Counted from the first letter of the stretch, positions 1 through 10,829 are shown. The stretch: 64,000 bases of DNA from Gautieria morchelliformis (GCA_015179125.1 WHVA01000368.1:53310-117309); one strand, 5' to 3'. Numbers and translations are program-made. The notes: generated from the sequence alone by a model not told the origin.

Positions 1-2479
1 TATCATGAAGGCCATACCAACATGGCCGCCTCGCTAACCCGCCTGTCGTCAGATACACGGCTGATACATCCCCACGTTCCTCCATGCTCCCTGCCTCAAC
101 CCCATCCTGAAATATCTACTTGAGTTGCCATTAATCACCCATCTGCGGGTCGACCCATGCCAGAGTCCCATCTTTCCTTTCAAGCCCAACAGGCTTCCTC
201 CAGTTCAATAGCCTCTGCCACTACCCATATCTCTATGTTTTCTCACTCCGGAGAGACAACGGCCACTTCCTCTGGCTCACCACACACCTCTACGTCTACA
301 GCTTCGAGATCATCGAGGTGAGCCTCTGTTCAGCTATGCCACGGCCCTGTGTGATATCGCATAAAAAAGCCACTATATCCAGCTAGGTATGCCTCCATGA
401 CCGTTTGTGTTTACATCCTCATAAACCCTACTCCAGGTCCGTTCTAACCACATGTCGACGTGTTTCCTTTCTCTGAGGTCTGCCTATGTTCTCAGGGGAA
501 CATTTGACGAAGGGAGTTAGCTACCTGCTGTCGCTCCATTACACTTGGCCATGTATTTCATGGCTTCGAGTCCATGTTTGTATATATGGTACATCTCAAT
601 GGTCCAGGCTTGATGAACTCACATCCGCCCTCTTCCTCTTCTTCTGTGTACCTTTTGTTTTCACTCCTGCCAAGCGCCACCTCTTTTTCCCCTTCTCATA
701 CTTTTTCATGTTCCGATCACCACTACTTGACAAATCCACACTTGCCTGCAATGAGTCCCCCTCTGCCAGACCGTCTCCTGCACATTGTGCCCATAAGAGC
801 TTCTTATATCATCTTGATACTTTGTCCTTGAATGCCGTCACCCCCAGCTCGGCATACTGAAGCTTGAGGTCATTGCTGGGGTCCTCAAAAATCCATAGTG
901 AGTCTACTTTCATAGCCTCCTCCATTGTGGAGTTATAGCTACTGAGAGTTGAGGATCCCAAATTCACGAGGGCTGCAAGTTCCCGCTCGGAAATGGCATG
1001 TCCACTCCACTGTCCCTCCCCTTGATGCAGGTATTCAGTAACGCCTTCATGTAACCAAGCCGCTCACTCACCAGTACCAACCTTGAATAGGTTCTTGGCT
1101 CGTGGGCGCTGCCAACCCAAGTCGAACATGGCAGCCCGAGCACACTGCACCACTCGCCACCGCGAGACCACATGTGCTGCACAAACATCCTTGGAGGCGA
1201 TCTGCTCAACACACGGGAGGTGAAGACGACACCTGAGATACTCCCCGACGGTCTCACCTTCTTCAGGACATTGGAGTGGCGGCAACGCCTGAGGGGACCA
1301 TGGACCATTGTGCCTGCTCACGCCGGTCGCCTGGTAAGCCTCCCCACCTTCCCCATCCTCCTGCTGTCCTGGGGGTTTAATCTGATCTGGCCTGATGTGG
1401 TCCTGCAGAGGGATCATCACTCCCACCTCACATAGGGCTGCGCCACCTGAGTACCCACAATGGGGAGCATCGCCATTCCCATCTGCTCCAAGAATGACGG
1501 ACCGACCTGTGTATTAGAAAGGCCCGGTCCCTCATTTGCTGTGTTGTTCGATTCCTCACCCTGCATCGAACGCAGGTTTAATGGCTGCGTCATCCCACGT
1601 GAGTTTTTCCATGTACATGTTAGCCGTGCCAGACTGACCTCTGTTTCCTCATGTTCCCATGTCAACACTGCACTCATATTCCCTTCGCTCACTGTCACCG
1701 GGATAGAACCAGCCACACACTGGTCAAGTGCTTTGACAGGTTCCTCACCCAAGAGCTTCGGGCCACGACCCAGCCGGATCTTTTGATCGCCAACATAGCG
1801 AGAGACCTCCCCCCATCGCACTGCACATGTTTCTCTCAAAATACAATGTAGGACAGGCACAGAACTCTTACACTTAAGTGGAGAGCTGGTTTCCGCCAGC
1901 ACTTTCAAGGTTGGTTGGGTTTCTACCTCAAACATCCTTGCGCCATCTGCGCTGCTCATCGCGTACACAAGCACTCCTTGGCGATGCAACCAACACATTG
2001 TGTCCCTCCGGCATGGCCGCTCTGCTCTGAGAATGCACTGGTAAGAGATCCCTATTATGATGATTGAGTGTTGTTCTCACTGAGAGAGGGCAGTTGCCTT
2101 TGAAATCAAAGGGAAATGTAATGGGAACCTCGAGGTGGAAACAATTTGTGAGCGGCTCCTCACCTAAGAGGATGATAATCTTTCCTCCAAATGGCATGTC
2201 ATTCTGCATGATGCGTTGTAGAGTTTCATTGACACACGCAAGAACAGGGTCGACCACAGCCTCCAAACCTGGAGCTGATACTGGGACACTAGAGAAAGTC
2301 GCAGGAGGGATGGGGTGCATGAGAAGCGTTTGACCTTTGAGAGCACGGCAATGGTGTGGATGCAACTGGATGCGATTTCAACTAGTAAATTCCCACAGTT
2401 ACTTAATGATTATTAGCAACACCGGAATATCCCGAGCAAATAGTTATTAGCAGCATAAGCGCTCTATTCATTCACCTCA
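1..2479. other. No supportable gene
   Basis: Both strands hold only short open frames without recognisable domains. On the minus strand, around 2190-2260, there is a short stretch reading NDMPFGGKIII, which weakly recalls the Walker B neighbourhood of PIF1/Helitron helicases. No Walker A, no continuing helicase motifs and no Helitron ends were found, so it is not annotated as one. I see nothing else. Confidence 0.4.
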
Positions 2480-2811
2480 GGGACAACTATGATCCACAAC
2501 CGCAACCCACGTGACTTCTCCGTGAAGTTGAAGCCTATGTGGGTGCGCATGAGATCACATGCATAGTCAAATGTACAATGGGGTTATAGGTGACCAGCAG
2601 TGTCGCCGCAGTCCTTCACAAAATTATGCTCGATGCACTTCCCCATCACGCTTGTCTTCCCCACGCCGGAGTTACCCACCATGGCGATTTTGATCACCAT
2701 GCTGTGTGATGACTGAGCCCTCTGATAATCGCATAGGTGAATCAGAATAGCCCACATGCCTTGCCCTCCATTCTGTCTGCTATGGGTGCGAAGCCAAGTT
2801 ACGGCCACCAT
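2480..2811 (-). pseudogene. Fragment of a Spg1/Tem1-like Ras-family GTPase gene
   Basis: Two exon-like pieces on the minus strand match the N-terminal part of the septation/mitotic-exit GTPase family (Spg1/Tem1). The first, about 2590-2697, encodes VIKIAMVGNSGVGKTSVMGK, with the P-loop GNSGVGKT, and follows an AG that would be a splice acceptor. The second, about 2490-2550, encodes IGFNFTEKS, matching the family's LGVNFMEKT switch I segment, after an apparent intron with donor GT near 2590. The following family segment (IWDLGGQ) is missing and the frame soon stops, so only about 40 residues of a roughly 200-residue protein remain. It is probably a captured or decayed gene piece. The assignment to Spg1/Tem1 rather than another small GTPase rests on the NFTEK segment. 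Confidence 0.55.
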
Positions 2812-3330
2812 GACCAGCGACCAAACTCAGGCATGTAGATGACATAGTCACTGCTAGGAGGATGTGAGTGACGAGTCAAAGCCCAGCTGGGGGGAATGGT
2901 GCAATCAGTGGCTTAATCGTCATCTAAAACTCAATACAAATGGGTCAGCCATCTTTTATAGACATATCTACTGAACGACCGAGTAACAGCAATACATGAG
3001 GTGGAGTGTCATGCCGACTACAGGAAATGCACCTACCCTCCACTTTTGCATGAACTTTCCGGGCACTTGCCTTCCCATGTTAGATACGCACACCATAGAC
3101 GTGATTGCATAAACCAAGTTTGAAATTCACTGTGCCCCCGGCATCCGCTTTTCGCATGTGATCCCCCATCTAGTAGATTGTTATAATGAGTGCGGCGGTA
3201 GAGAGTGTGTGTCTGGTGGTAGAGGCAGCGGGAGATGGCCCTGTTTCACGGCATCTTGGTACCAGCCCCTTCTCCTGAAGGTACTCACGGAGCATGAACT
3301 TTGAGTCGGAGATGGGGCTTGTGCTGAACC
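2812..3330. other. No gene seen
   Basis: No frame with recognisable content. The right end grades into repeat R1. Confidence 0.4.
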
Positions 3331-5140
3331 TAGACCGGAGCTATGTACACCGGCGCATTGGAACGACAGAAGCAGCAGAACCAAGGAATGGAAGCACCCA
3401 GCGCCAAATTCCGATTGATAGCAGAAGCATGACAGGGACAGAAGCGCCGTCTAGTGATGGGCACGGCTCGGCCCAGGCCGTCTGCCGAGCCAGGCTGAGC
3501 CGCCGATAGGCCGAGCCAAACCAGGCCCAAGCCATTGGCACATCCGGCTCCAGGGCCTGGCTCAGGTTTTGACAGGCCAGAGCCGAGCCAGGAAGCCAGG
3601 GCCTGAGGGCGCTTAAATCCAGGATCTTCGGTCGCCAAAAAGGACATCTGTGCTCTGATACTGGCATGTACATAAACAGTTTTTCATGATATGTAGTGTA
3701 GTTACAGTGGTCTTAAACCTTACTCTCTACCCACTTGCCATCTGTTGGAGTTGCAGACCGCAGCGCCCAAAGCCCCTGATTAGTCAGCAGGTCATTATTG
3801 ACCGTTTTAGGTCTTGCGCAGTCGCAAGAATTCCCCTTTATTGTGAGTCTTATTGTTCTCATGAAAGTAGCTACTGTCATGTAAAGTCTCCCTCAGTGGT
3901 TTGACACCGTGCAAACACTGAGGTAAGACATCATTCGATCCCTCGTATTATACTATTGTATTTCGCTCACCTGTATGCTACAGTTGATTTGTTGTCGTAT
4001 AGGTAACTATAACAGGGGTTTGACACCGTGCAAACACTGAGTTGATTTGTCGTCGTATAGTCTTGTTATTATTATACCATCCACTTGCCATGCGTCGTCA
4101 TCGTATCGATGATTCCGACGATTCCAGGGCAGGTAGTGATTGCGACGACATCATCGACGATGAGGAAGAATTTTAAGGAAGAATTTTAATCTCTTTTGCG
4201 CTACATACAAAAAAATAATATCTGTGTCTACAATCCATTCCATGGCCCAAGCCAAGGCCAAGCTGGAGCCGAGCCAGGCCAAGTGCCAAGGGCCTGGCTC
4301 AGGATTTTGCAAGCCAAAGCCAGCGCTAACCAGGCCAAAGCCACGGCTTTCAGGCCAAGCCAGGCCGTGCCCATCACTAGCGCCGTCGCGGCAAGTTACC
4401 AAGAGAAGGGAAGAAGCCAGAGAGTGATAAGATGTAGCCAGGAACCCGAAGCCAAACGCAGCCTCGGGACACGTGGCCGCCATGCACAGGGCGGAATTCA
4501 CCGGGACGCTATGTGTCGATCACGTGGGTCGTGGGAGAAACCGTCGTCACCCGCATCCACGCAGCCGAACCTCGGACACGCAGAGCAGACAGAACAAGAT
4601 ATAAATACAACGAGGGCGCCGCTAACTCGCGTACACTAGACTAAAGCCCCTCGACGCGGGGCTAAATCCGAACATTCCATATCTGCTCCACTCCTGCTGA
4701 GTCCTGCACCTCGGCCTCCGAGTCGGGCCTCCTCTGCGAGCTGCGCGACATTCACATATACACCCTACTCGCGCCCCAAACAAGCGCGCCATTGTGCTTT
4801 CTCCCCGCGTCCTAGAGTGTGGCGGCGAATGCGGGTGCCTGGCGCGCATGGGCCCCCCCAGTACCGTGCCTGGCACGTGCCCAAAATGTCACTGCTTCCC
4901 CACGCTCATTTAAATGACATGCCAAGAAGAGTACTTCCACACTCGTACATCACGATCGTGATCGAAGTGATCGATCGACCGTGGATCAGAAGTATTGATG
5001 ATATACCCATTTAGGGTCGATTCACGTCAAGCGCGCGCCTGGTCCGATCTTCGAATCCAACCCATTGTTTCTATTCTCGGCTCCCGGCAGCGCGGTGCCG
5101 CATTACGATTTGGTTGCGACTCACTTGGCGGTGTAACTGT
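3331..5140. repeat. Dispersed repeat R1, copy B (interrupted by a hAT-type element)
   Basis: 3331-3451 plus 4380-5140 align with 18190-18830 and 19235-19560 in the same order. Landmarks are 'gagctatgtacaccggcgca' at about 3340, a TATAAATA box at 4600-4607, 'ctagactaaagcccctcgac' at about 4635, and the palindromic 'atcacgatcgtgatcgaag' at about 4949. The copy is split at 3452-4379 by a DNA transposon, and the uninterrupted sister copy shows the empty site. A TATA box about 30 bp before a conserved start-like segment suggests an LTR or promoter-bearing nonautonomous element. No coding sequence was found in any copy. Confidence 0.8.
3452..4379. mobile_element. Nonautonomous hAT-type DNA transposon, 928 bp
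   Basis: The ends are a perfect 16-bp inverted repeat (TAGTGATGGGCACGGC), followed by imperfect subterminal GGCC/AGGC-rich repeats in both orientations. The element is flanked by an 8-bp direct repeat gcgccgtc at 3444-3451 and 4380-4387. The homologous R1 copy near 18310 carries this octamer once, which is the empty site. TAGTG termini with 8-bp duplications are the hallmark of hAT elements. No transposase is present. The only frame of note is a 28-codon acidic ORF at 4090-4176 (many D/E), possibly a transposase relic. A 25-bp sequence beginning ggtttgacaccgtgc occurs twice inside, at about 3898 and 4017. Confidence 0.93.
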
Positions 5141-5269
5141 TAGTGCGCACCGGTGAATTATGTAAGGGTCGGTATACTGCAGTGAGCCTTGACCTGTGAT
5201 GGATAGCGATGATGGTATACGAAGAACTATTGAGACGTCTTGTGCCACCCGGCAGGAGTAACTACTAAC

Positions 5270-5690
5270 CGAAGTGCCGTCATAACACATCTCCGTTAGC
5301 GGAATCGAGGTATTGCAGGCCCTAAATATGACGGTTGAGGCCTGTTGAGCATGTGCAAGCTGTATTGCCATCGGCGGCCGAGGAGATGAACCCGAGTGTG
5401 TGGAGGCGAACGGCCGGGAAGCGTTCTTCTTGGCATGTCAGGTAAATGACCGTGGGAAAGCAGTGACATTTTCCACCCACGTGGTACCGGCAGAGTGCGT
5501 ACACATGCGCGCCAGGCACCCGTATTCGCCGCCAGACTCGTGCAATGGCGTGCTTCGGGCCGCGAGATGGGTGTAAAGGTGAGCATCGCGCAGCGCGCAG
5601 AGCAGGACGCCGAGGTGCAGATATTATGGAACGTTCGGATTTAACGTCGGGATCGAGGGCTTTAGTCTACTTAGTTCAGTTTTCGCCTTC
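5270..5690 (-). repeat. Repeat R1, inverted arm (copy D)
   Basis: This segment is R1 sequence in the orientation opposite to copy B at 4380-4960. It carries 'ttcttggcatgtcaggtaaa' (about 5428), 'gccaggcacccgtattcgcc' and 'gttcggatttaacgtcggga', the reverse complement of B's 'cggggctaaatccgaacat'. B and D therefore form a long imperfect inverted repeat around 4960-5270. The right edge abuts the antisense ORF of a gypsy element. Confidence 0.7.
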
Positions 5691-5695
5691 AAGGC

Positions 5696-6007
5696 CTACT
5701 TGTCGTCCTCCTGCGCTTCTTCAGCCGTCCGAACTTCCTCGGCTTTCCGTGCCTCTTCGGCTATTTGTGCGGCTTCAGCATGCGCCTTCCGTTCCACTTT
5801 GGCTTTTTCGGCATCCTCCCGCCGCTTCTTCTCTGCAGCTGCTTTGTGCTCCTGTGCAAGTTGCCGTTTTTCCTGTAGAGCCTTCATCAGCTCTTCCACT
5901 TCCCGCTCAGCCTGTGCGAGCTCCGCGCCGACCTCATCGACCTCGTTGATCTCGTCGTCACGTGTCTTTGACATTGATCCGTGATTGATGATGATGGGAG
6001 AAGACAC
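5696..6007 (-). CDS. Antisense coiled-coil ORF of a Ty3/gypsy element (truncated)
   Basis: This is a 103-codon frame on the strand opposite to the gypsy element whose polypurine tract and LTR follow at 6094-6540. After a short N-terminus the product is almost entirely K/E/A-rich heptad-like sequence, predicting a long coiled coil (about residues 18-95). The start lies 100 bp from the LTR. The same geometry (LTR, polypurine tract, then an opposite-strand ORF starting 124 bp away with an acidic/basic coiled-coil N-terminus) recurs at 62167-64000. This copy ends where the R1 repeat begins, so it has probably lost the cysteine-rich C-terminal part seen in the other copy. Function unknown. Confidence 0.55.
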   Translation of the reverse strand: MSSPIIINHGSMSKTRDDEINEVDEVGAELAQAEREVEELMKALQEKRQLAQEHKAAAEKKRREDAEKAKVERKAHAEAAQIAEEARKAEEVRTAEEAQEDDK

Positions 6008-6106
6008 GAACCTGAACGCAAAACAAAGCTTATGTAACTACCCCAACCGGGTGATCTCCGGGATCTCGTTTATGGCCTCATGGGTTCGGCCATAAGGGGG
6101 AGGTAC

Positions 6107-6540
6107 TGTTACGACCCATTCACGAATCCGGACCGAAGCTCGGCTTCGGTTCTCATTCGGGAACCTCAGGTATTTCTCGTCTTCCTTCGGGTTTCCCTTT
6201 GCACTTCCCATCACCCCTGATACCCTTGTTAGTTAGTTCCCCGTTTACCTGACCCTTGTTTCCCCTGACCGTTGATCCGATCATGTTCTCTTCATGACCC
6301 TGCACGCTACTTTGCTATATAGACCTCCAGTCCATGTACAGTAGCTCCTCAGTTCAGATATCGAATTAGCTTATTGTACTTGAGACCCTCTGCTTGATAT
6401 CGAAACCCGTATATCGGCTTACAGCCGAGACCACTCCTGAAATCTGGGCAGAACATAGAGTGGGTGCAACCCAAGAGGTTGAAGCCAAGCCCTCTGTCCC
6501 GAGACCCAAGTTCGGCCTGGTATAGCCGAACGGCAGTACA
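6107..6540 (+). repeat. Ty3/gypsy 3' LTR
   Basis: The LTR begins tgttacgaccc directly after a polypurine tract (aagggggaggtac, 6094-6106). The right end, ...cggcagtaca at 6540, is chosen because Copia gag sequence resumes there; ...ccttaaca at 6558 is an alternative. The 36 bp before the LTR closely match those before the LTR at 62167-62859 read on the minus strand, so both belong to one family. The element's gag-pol is missing: upstream sequence after the antisense ORF is repeat R1. Confidence 0.7.
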
Positions 6541-6590
6541 AACACAACCTTAACAGACTGTTGGGCAAAGGGCGGTGGTAAAGAGGGTCA
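6541..6590 (+). pseudogene. Copia-1 gag remnant upstream of the MITE
   Basis: The last 27 bp encode DCWAKGGGKEG, the end of a gag zinc knuckle and the following Gly/Lys-rich linker. The frame resumes after the MITE at 7602 as QGPSGKRGKHGKGKGK, so 6591-7601 is an insertion into Copia-1 gag. The upstream knuckle residues are frameshifted, and the gypsy LTR cuts the element at 6540. Confidence 0.6.
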
Positions 6591-6790
6591 CACTGCAGGC
6601 ATAGAAAGGTTTTCTTGCCTGAAAAACTGTTCAAAAAACTGTAAAGATTTTCCAAATATTTTTAGGGTTTTTTTATGTAAAAAAACTATAAGAAAATTTT
6701 CTTTTTTTATTAGAATTTGTTGAGCAAGAAAATTGTAAAAAAAAATCCAAGGTTTTGCAGGGTTTCTTATGGGTTTGTTGTGTTTTCACA

Positions 6791-7386
6791 GGGTGTGGTG
6801 GTGCAGTGGGACCACCGCGGCTGGGTGTCACTTACTTGAGCAGCACTCGCTGGTTCAAATCCCGCGCCCCCACCCTTGTTTCACCCACTAGTCATTGCCC
6901 ATTACCACTACTCCTGGCACACACTATAACCTACTACTTCAAAAAAAAAAATATTCGGAAAAAAACCGACTGTGTAACCCCGCTGAAACCCTATCGATGT
7001 CACAGGGGTGAAAGCTCCCCATTCCAAAAACGGTCATCCTTCATTCTCAACAATATTGATGTTACCGGATCGGGCATTGGGTGTTTCTCACTTAACATCT
7101 AGGCCTAGCCCTAGAACCCATGGTCCCATGGCTATGCTCAAACCTTACGAAAGGCTATTGTGTCACTACCCCAAGTTAGAAGGAATTGTCACACATTAAC
7201 ATGACTAATAACGACGTGGCGGCGGGTGTTGAAGGGATGAGTGAGGCACGGGAGTCGGAGTGACTGAAGGGTTAAAAGTGGCATCACATGCTTAGACTAG
7301 TCCTTTGTTTGTATGCCTGGCTACAGTGCACCATAAGTGCCAAGCGCTTCGAGCACTCTAATTGATTAACTCACTCACTCACTCAC
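6791..7386 (+). mobile_element. tRNA-derived SINE (596 bp) inserted in the MITE loop
   Basis: The insertion is flanked by a perfect 13-bp duplication ttgtgttttcaca (6778-6790 and 7387-7399). Its first base starts a tRNA-like head, 6791-6876, with an A box TGGTGCAGTGG at 6799-6809, a B box GGTTCAAATCC at 6852-6862, a long variable-arm-like segment and a C-rich 3' acceptor strand. The body is not tRNA-related and contains an internal A-run near 6940. The 3' end is a short tandem repeat (actc)n at about 7368-7386, as in many SINEs that lack a poly(A) tail. RNA polymerase III transcription from the internal boxes is expected from the family. Confidence 0.82.
6799..6862 (+). promoter_or_regulatory. 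RNA polymerase III A and B boxes of the SINE
   Basis: The A box at 6799-6809 and B box at 6852-6862 lie at +9 and +62 from the element's first base, as in a tRNA gene with a long variable arm. Confidence 0.75.
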
Positions 7387-7598
7387 TTGTGTTTTCACAA
7401 AGAAACTTATAAAAACACATAAACAAACCCTGCCAAAAACTTTAAACTTTTTTACAATTTTCTTGCTGAACAAATTCTAACAAAAACATAAAAATTTGTT
7501 AAAGTTTTTTTACATTAAAAACACTAAAAAAAATTGGAATATCTTTACAATTTTTTGAACAGTTTTTCAGACCAGGAAATTTTTATATCCCTCCAGTG

Positions 7599-10500
7599 TC
7601 AGGGGCCAAGCGGAAAGAGGGGCAAACATGGTAAAGGCAAGGGTAAAGAGAAAAGGGGGGCAGTACTGCAAATGCAGCTGGAGTGAACACAGCGGATGAT
7701 GGTGATGATTGTGCCTTCACAACTACGTTCGATGGAGCAACTCTTGCTCAAACAGCTGCATCACAATCTGACAAGGTCACTGAAATCTTGGATACAGGTG
7801 CAAGCACTCACATGTCACCGTATTAAGACCTTTTCACTAATTTTACCCCATTATCCCTCCTAAAACTATCCACGCTGCAGACAAGACCGTGTTTGAAGCT
7901 ATAGGCCGAGGGGATATGAAAATCGAAGTCCCAAATGAAAACAGAATGACTCACATTACACTGAAGAATGTCTTGTATGCCCCCACAATCACTTTTACGC
8001 TCATCTCGATCGGACACTGCGACAAAGCAGGTTTCTATTGCACATTCGGTGGAGGTTTGTGCACTCTTCACAGTGCTACTGGCAAAGTCTATGCCTCAAT
8101 CCTGAAGACCCAAGGCCTTTACCGTTTTAAGCATGACATGAAAATAAGTGCCAATATGACACATACCATCACGTCACTCACAGATTTGCACACTCATATG
8201 GGCCACATCTCCCCTATCATCCCAAAATGTCTAGTCAGTGGTGGGCTAGTCGAAGGCATAGAACTCGACTTATCTGCACCCGCTGAGCTTTGTGAGACAT
8301 GCATAAAGATGAAGATTACAAGAAAGCCCGTACCCAAAGAATGAGTCAGTGAGAAAGCAAAAGTTGAAGGCGAAAAAATACACACAGATGTGTGGGGACC
8401 TGCACAGGTCGAGATGATAGGTGGTAAACATTACTATATGCTCATGAGGCTCTCCTTTTGATGCAAAGGAACATCAAAATGAAAACACTGCAATCGGATC
8501 ATGGAGGTGAGTACCTCAGCAACGAGTTTAAAGCTTACCTTGCCACTCAAGGTACTCAATGTCAACTTACCGTCCACAATACACCAGAACAAAACGGTGT
8601 AGCCAAACGCCTCAATCACACAATTATTGAACATGCCCGTGCCATGCTTCTCAATGCCACTTTGCCTAAGTTCCTTTGGGGCGAAGCACGTAATGCATGC
8701 GACATACCTGAAGAACTGCACTTCCACACATGCACTCCCTGATGAAACCCCCTTTGAAATGGTCGATGAAGTGAAACCAAACTTAGCTGAGTTGCTGAAA
8801 TGGGGAGAAAAGGTTTATGTGAAGGTAGAAGATGTTGCCAAGCTAGATGCTAAAGCAACAGATGGGCGTTGGGTCAGATTCAGCACCGACAGCAAAGGAC
8901 ATGGAATCTATTGGCCAGCAAAATGCAGTGTTACAGTGGAACACAATATTGTTTTTGAAAAGAAAGTACGCACCTCTGTTCCGATTCTCCAGCCCGAGGA
9001 GGAGATTAGACCAAGTAGCAGTCTGGAAAATCCAAGCATACCTTTCAAATCCATTTCCATTCCACTTCCTGCCCCTCCACCTTCCGAACCTGATCCACTA
9101 GAAGACTTTGAAAAGACCCCTGATTCCGACAAGCTAGAAGGACACGGTTTGCGAGTAAAGAAGCCATCAGAATATATACACTGAGTTGTAGAGGGTGTAG
9201 GTACCAGCGATGGTCGTCCCAAAGGCCTATTTTCCCAAAAGGGCTTCAGGTGCTGAAAGAACACACCACTGCTATGTTTTTCGAAGCAGAGAGTGAAGAG
9301 GATGAGGACGAGTTGCCAGCCCTGAGCGTGGATGAAGAGGATGACCCACCATTTTCAATCTTCGATGAATTTGTTGAAGAGATCCCAACCCTGTTTACTG
9401 ACAATGAAGATGAGCCAGATGTTTTTGCCATGCCTGCATGAGTGGATCTTGGAGAACCTGAAACATTGGAGGAGGCGTTACAGAGTGAGAATGCACCAGA
9501 GTGGATGAAAGCGGTGAAGAAAGAACTCAACGTGCTGCATGCTACTGGTACATGGACCATTGTCGAAAGGCCTGAAGATGTAAATATAGTCGACTGCGGA
9601 TGGGTCTTCCGAATTAAGCGCAATGCCCTAGGAAAATCCTCGAGTTTAGAGCTTGGCTTGTTGCCCAAGGATATACGCAGGCATTCAGAGTAGATTATGA
9701 TGAAACATTCTCACCTGTGGCTAGGCTAGAGTCACTCCAGATCATATCTTCACGCGCTGCCAGAAACGACTGGCCTCTCCACCGGATGGATGTCAGTAGT
9801 GTGTACCTCAATGCTCCTCTCACAGAGCCAATTTATATGCACCAGCCACCAAATTTCACCGAGGGAAGGCCAAAGCATGTTTGCCTACTCAAAAGGCATT
9901 ATACGGCCTGAAGCAATCAGGTCACAAATGGTATAAATGTTTGTCACGTGCCTTTTATGACTTTGGCTTCACCCATAGTGCGGCTGATCCTGCTGTGTTT
10001 TATAAACACGCTCATGGCGCACACACCATTGTGGCGGTCGCAGTAGATGACTGAACTATCACAGCCAATGCTAAAAAGCCTATGGCCAATGTAACAGAGC
10101 AGTTAAAATCCATATTTAAGATGAAAAATCTAGGAGACTTATCTTGGCTCTTAGGAATGGAGGTCAAACGAGACCATCAGAAACGTACCATCTCATTTGC
10201 TCAGCATGCCTATATCTACACCATCCTCAGATGTTTCAATCTACAAGACGCAGCATCACTCACAATCCCACTTGATTCACATAGCTTCCTATCCAAATCA
10301 CAATGCCCCTTGACATCACAGCAATTTGAAGACATGTGCAATGTACCCTATCGTGAGGCAGTTGGTTCGCTGATGTCGGTGGCTCTTGCGACGCGACCAG
10401 ATATCACGTTCGCAGTTTCCTACCCCTCACAGTTTATGGAAAATGTTATTTCGTTATTTCATTGCCTTGCCAAAATGGGAAGGACTGGGAGGAGTCTGCG

Positions 10501-10822
10501 CATTAACTCGAGCGCAGGAGATGCAAAAGAGTCATTTTGGCTACATACCTTCCTTTCTGAGATTGCGCGACCTCTAACATCCCTAATCACTCTCTATTCT
10601 GACAATCAGTCAGCAATTGTCCTAGCTAAAGACAATCAACACCATGCACGCACCAAACATATCGATATTCACTACAATTTCATTCACGAAGCCATCGAAT
10701 CTGGCGTCATTTCTGTCGTATATTGTCCTACTGAGGACATGATCGCTGACATGCTTACCAAACCCCTTCCCCGTTCAAAAATCGAACGCTTCGCGAGTTA
10801 CATTGGCCTCCGCTCGGCTTGA
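7599..10822 (+). pseudogene. Copia-1 gag end and pol (protease-integrase-RT-RNase H), decayed
   Basis: Domains follow Ty1/Copia order on the plus strand: protease LDTGASTHMSP near 7790; GAG-pre-integrase with the H..H..C..C pattern (LHTHMGHIS, CETCIKMK) near 8185-8310; integrase IHTDVWGPA near 8380, LQSDHGGEY near 8490 and NTPEQNGVAKR near 8580; RT from about 9442 (ending KALYGLKQSGHKWY and VAVDD near 10050); RNase H with YSDNQSAIVLAKD near 10600 and MIADMLTKPLP near 10740. The frame is broken by stops near 7825, 8342, 8460, 9182 and 10050 and by several frameshifts. About 50 residues are missing inside the integrase core. The element cannot be active. Confidence 0.93.
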
Positions 10823-10829
10823 GGGGGAG

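Larger units (their letters stand above)
6591..7598. mobile_element. CACTA-like foldback MITE (about 400 bp without its SINE)
   Basis: The termini are CACTGCAGGCATA on the left and, read inverted, CACTGGAGGGATA on the right, flanked by a 3-bp duplication tca (6588-6590 and 7599-7601). CACT(A/G) ends with 3-bp duplications are typical of the CACTA/EnSpm (CMC) superfamily. The two arms, about 6591-6790 and 7400-7598, are AT-rich imperfect inverted repeats along their whole length ('ctgaaaaactgttcaaaaaa' in both). The element is thus nearly all hairpin, and its loop was the site of a SINE insertion. It carries no coding sequence. Confidence 0.85.

Noticed and set aside
1900-2365. Possible Helitron/PIF1 helicase remnant on the minus strand (NDMPFGGKIII)
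   Set aside because: Only about ten residues resemble the family. No Walker A, later motifs, Rep domain or Helitron ends were found.
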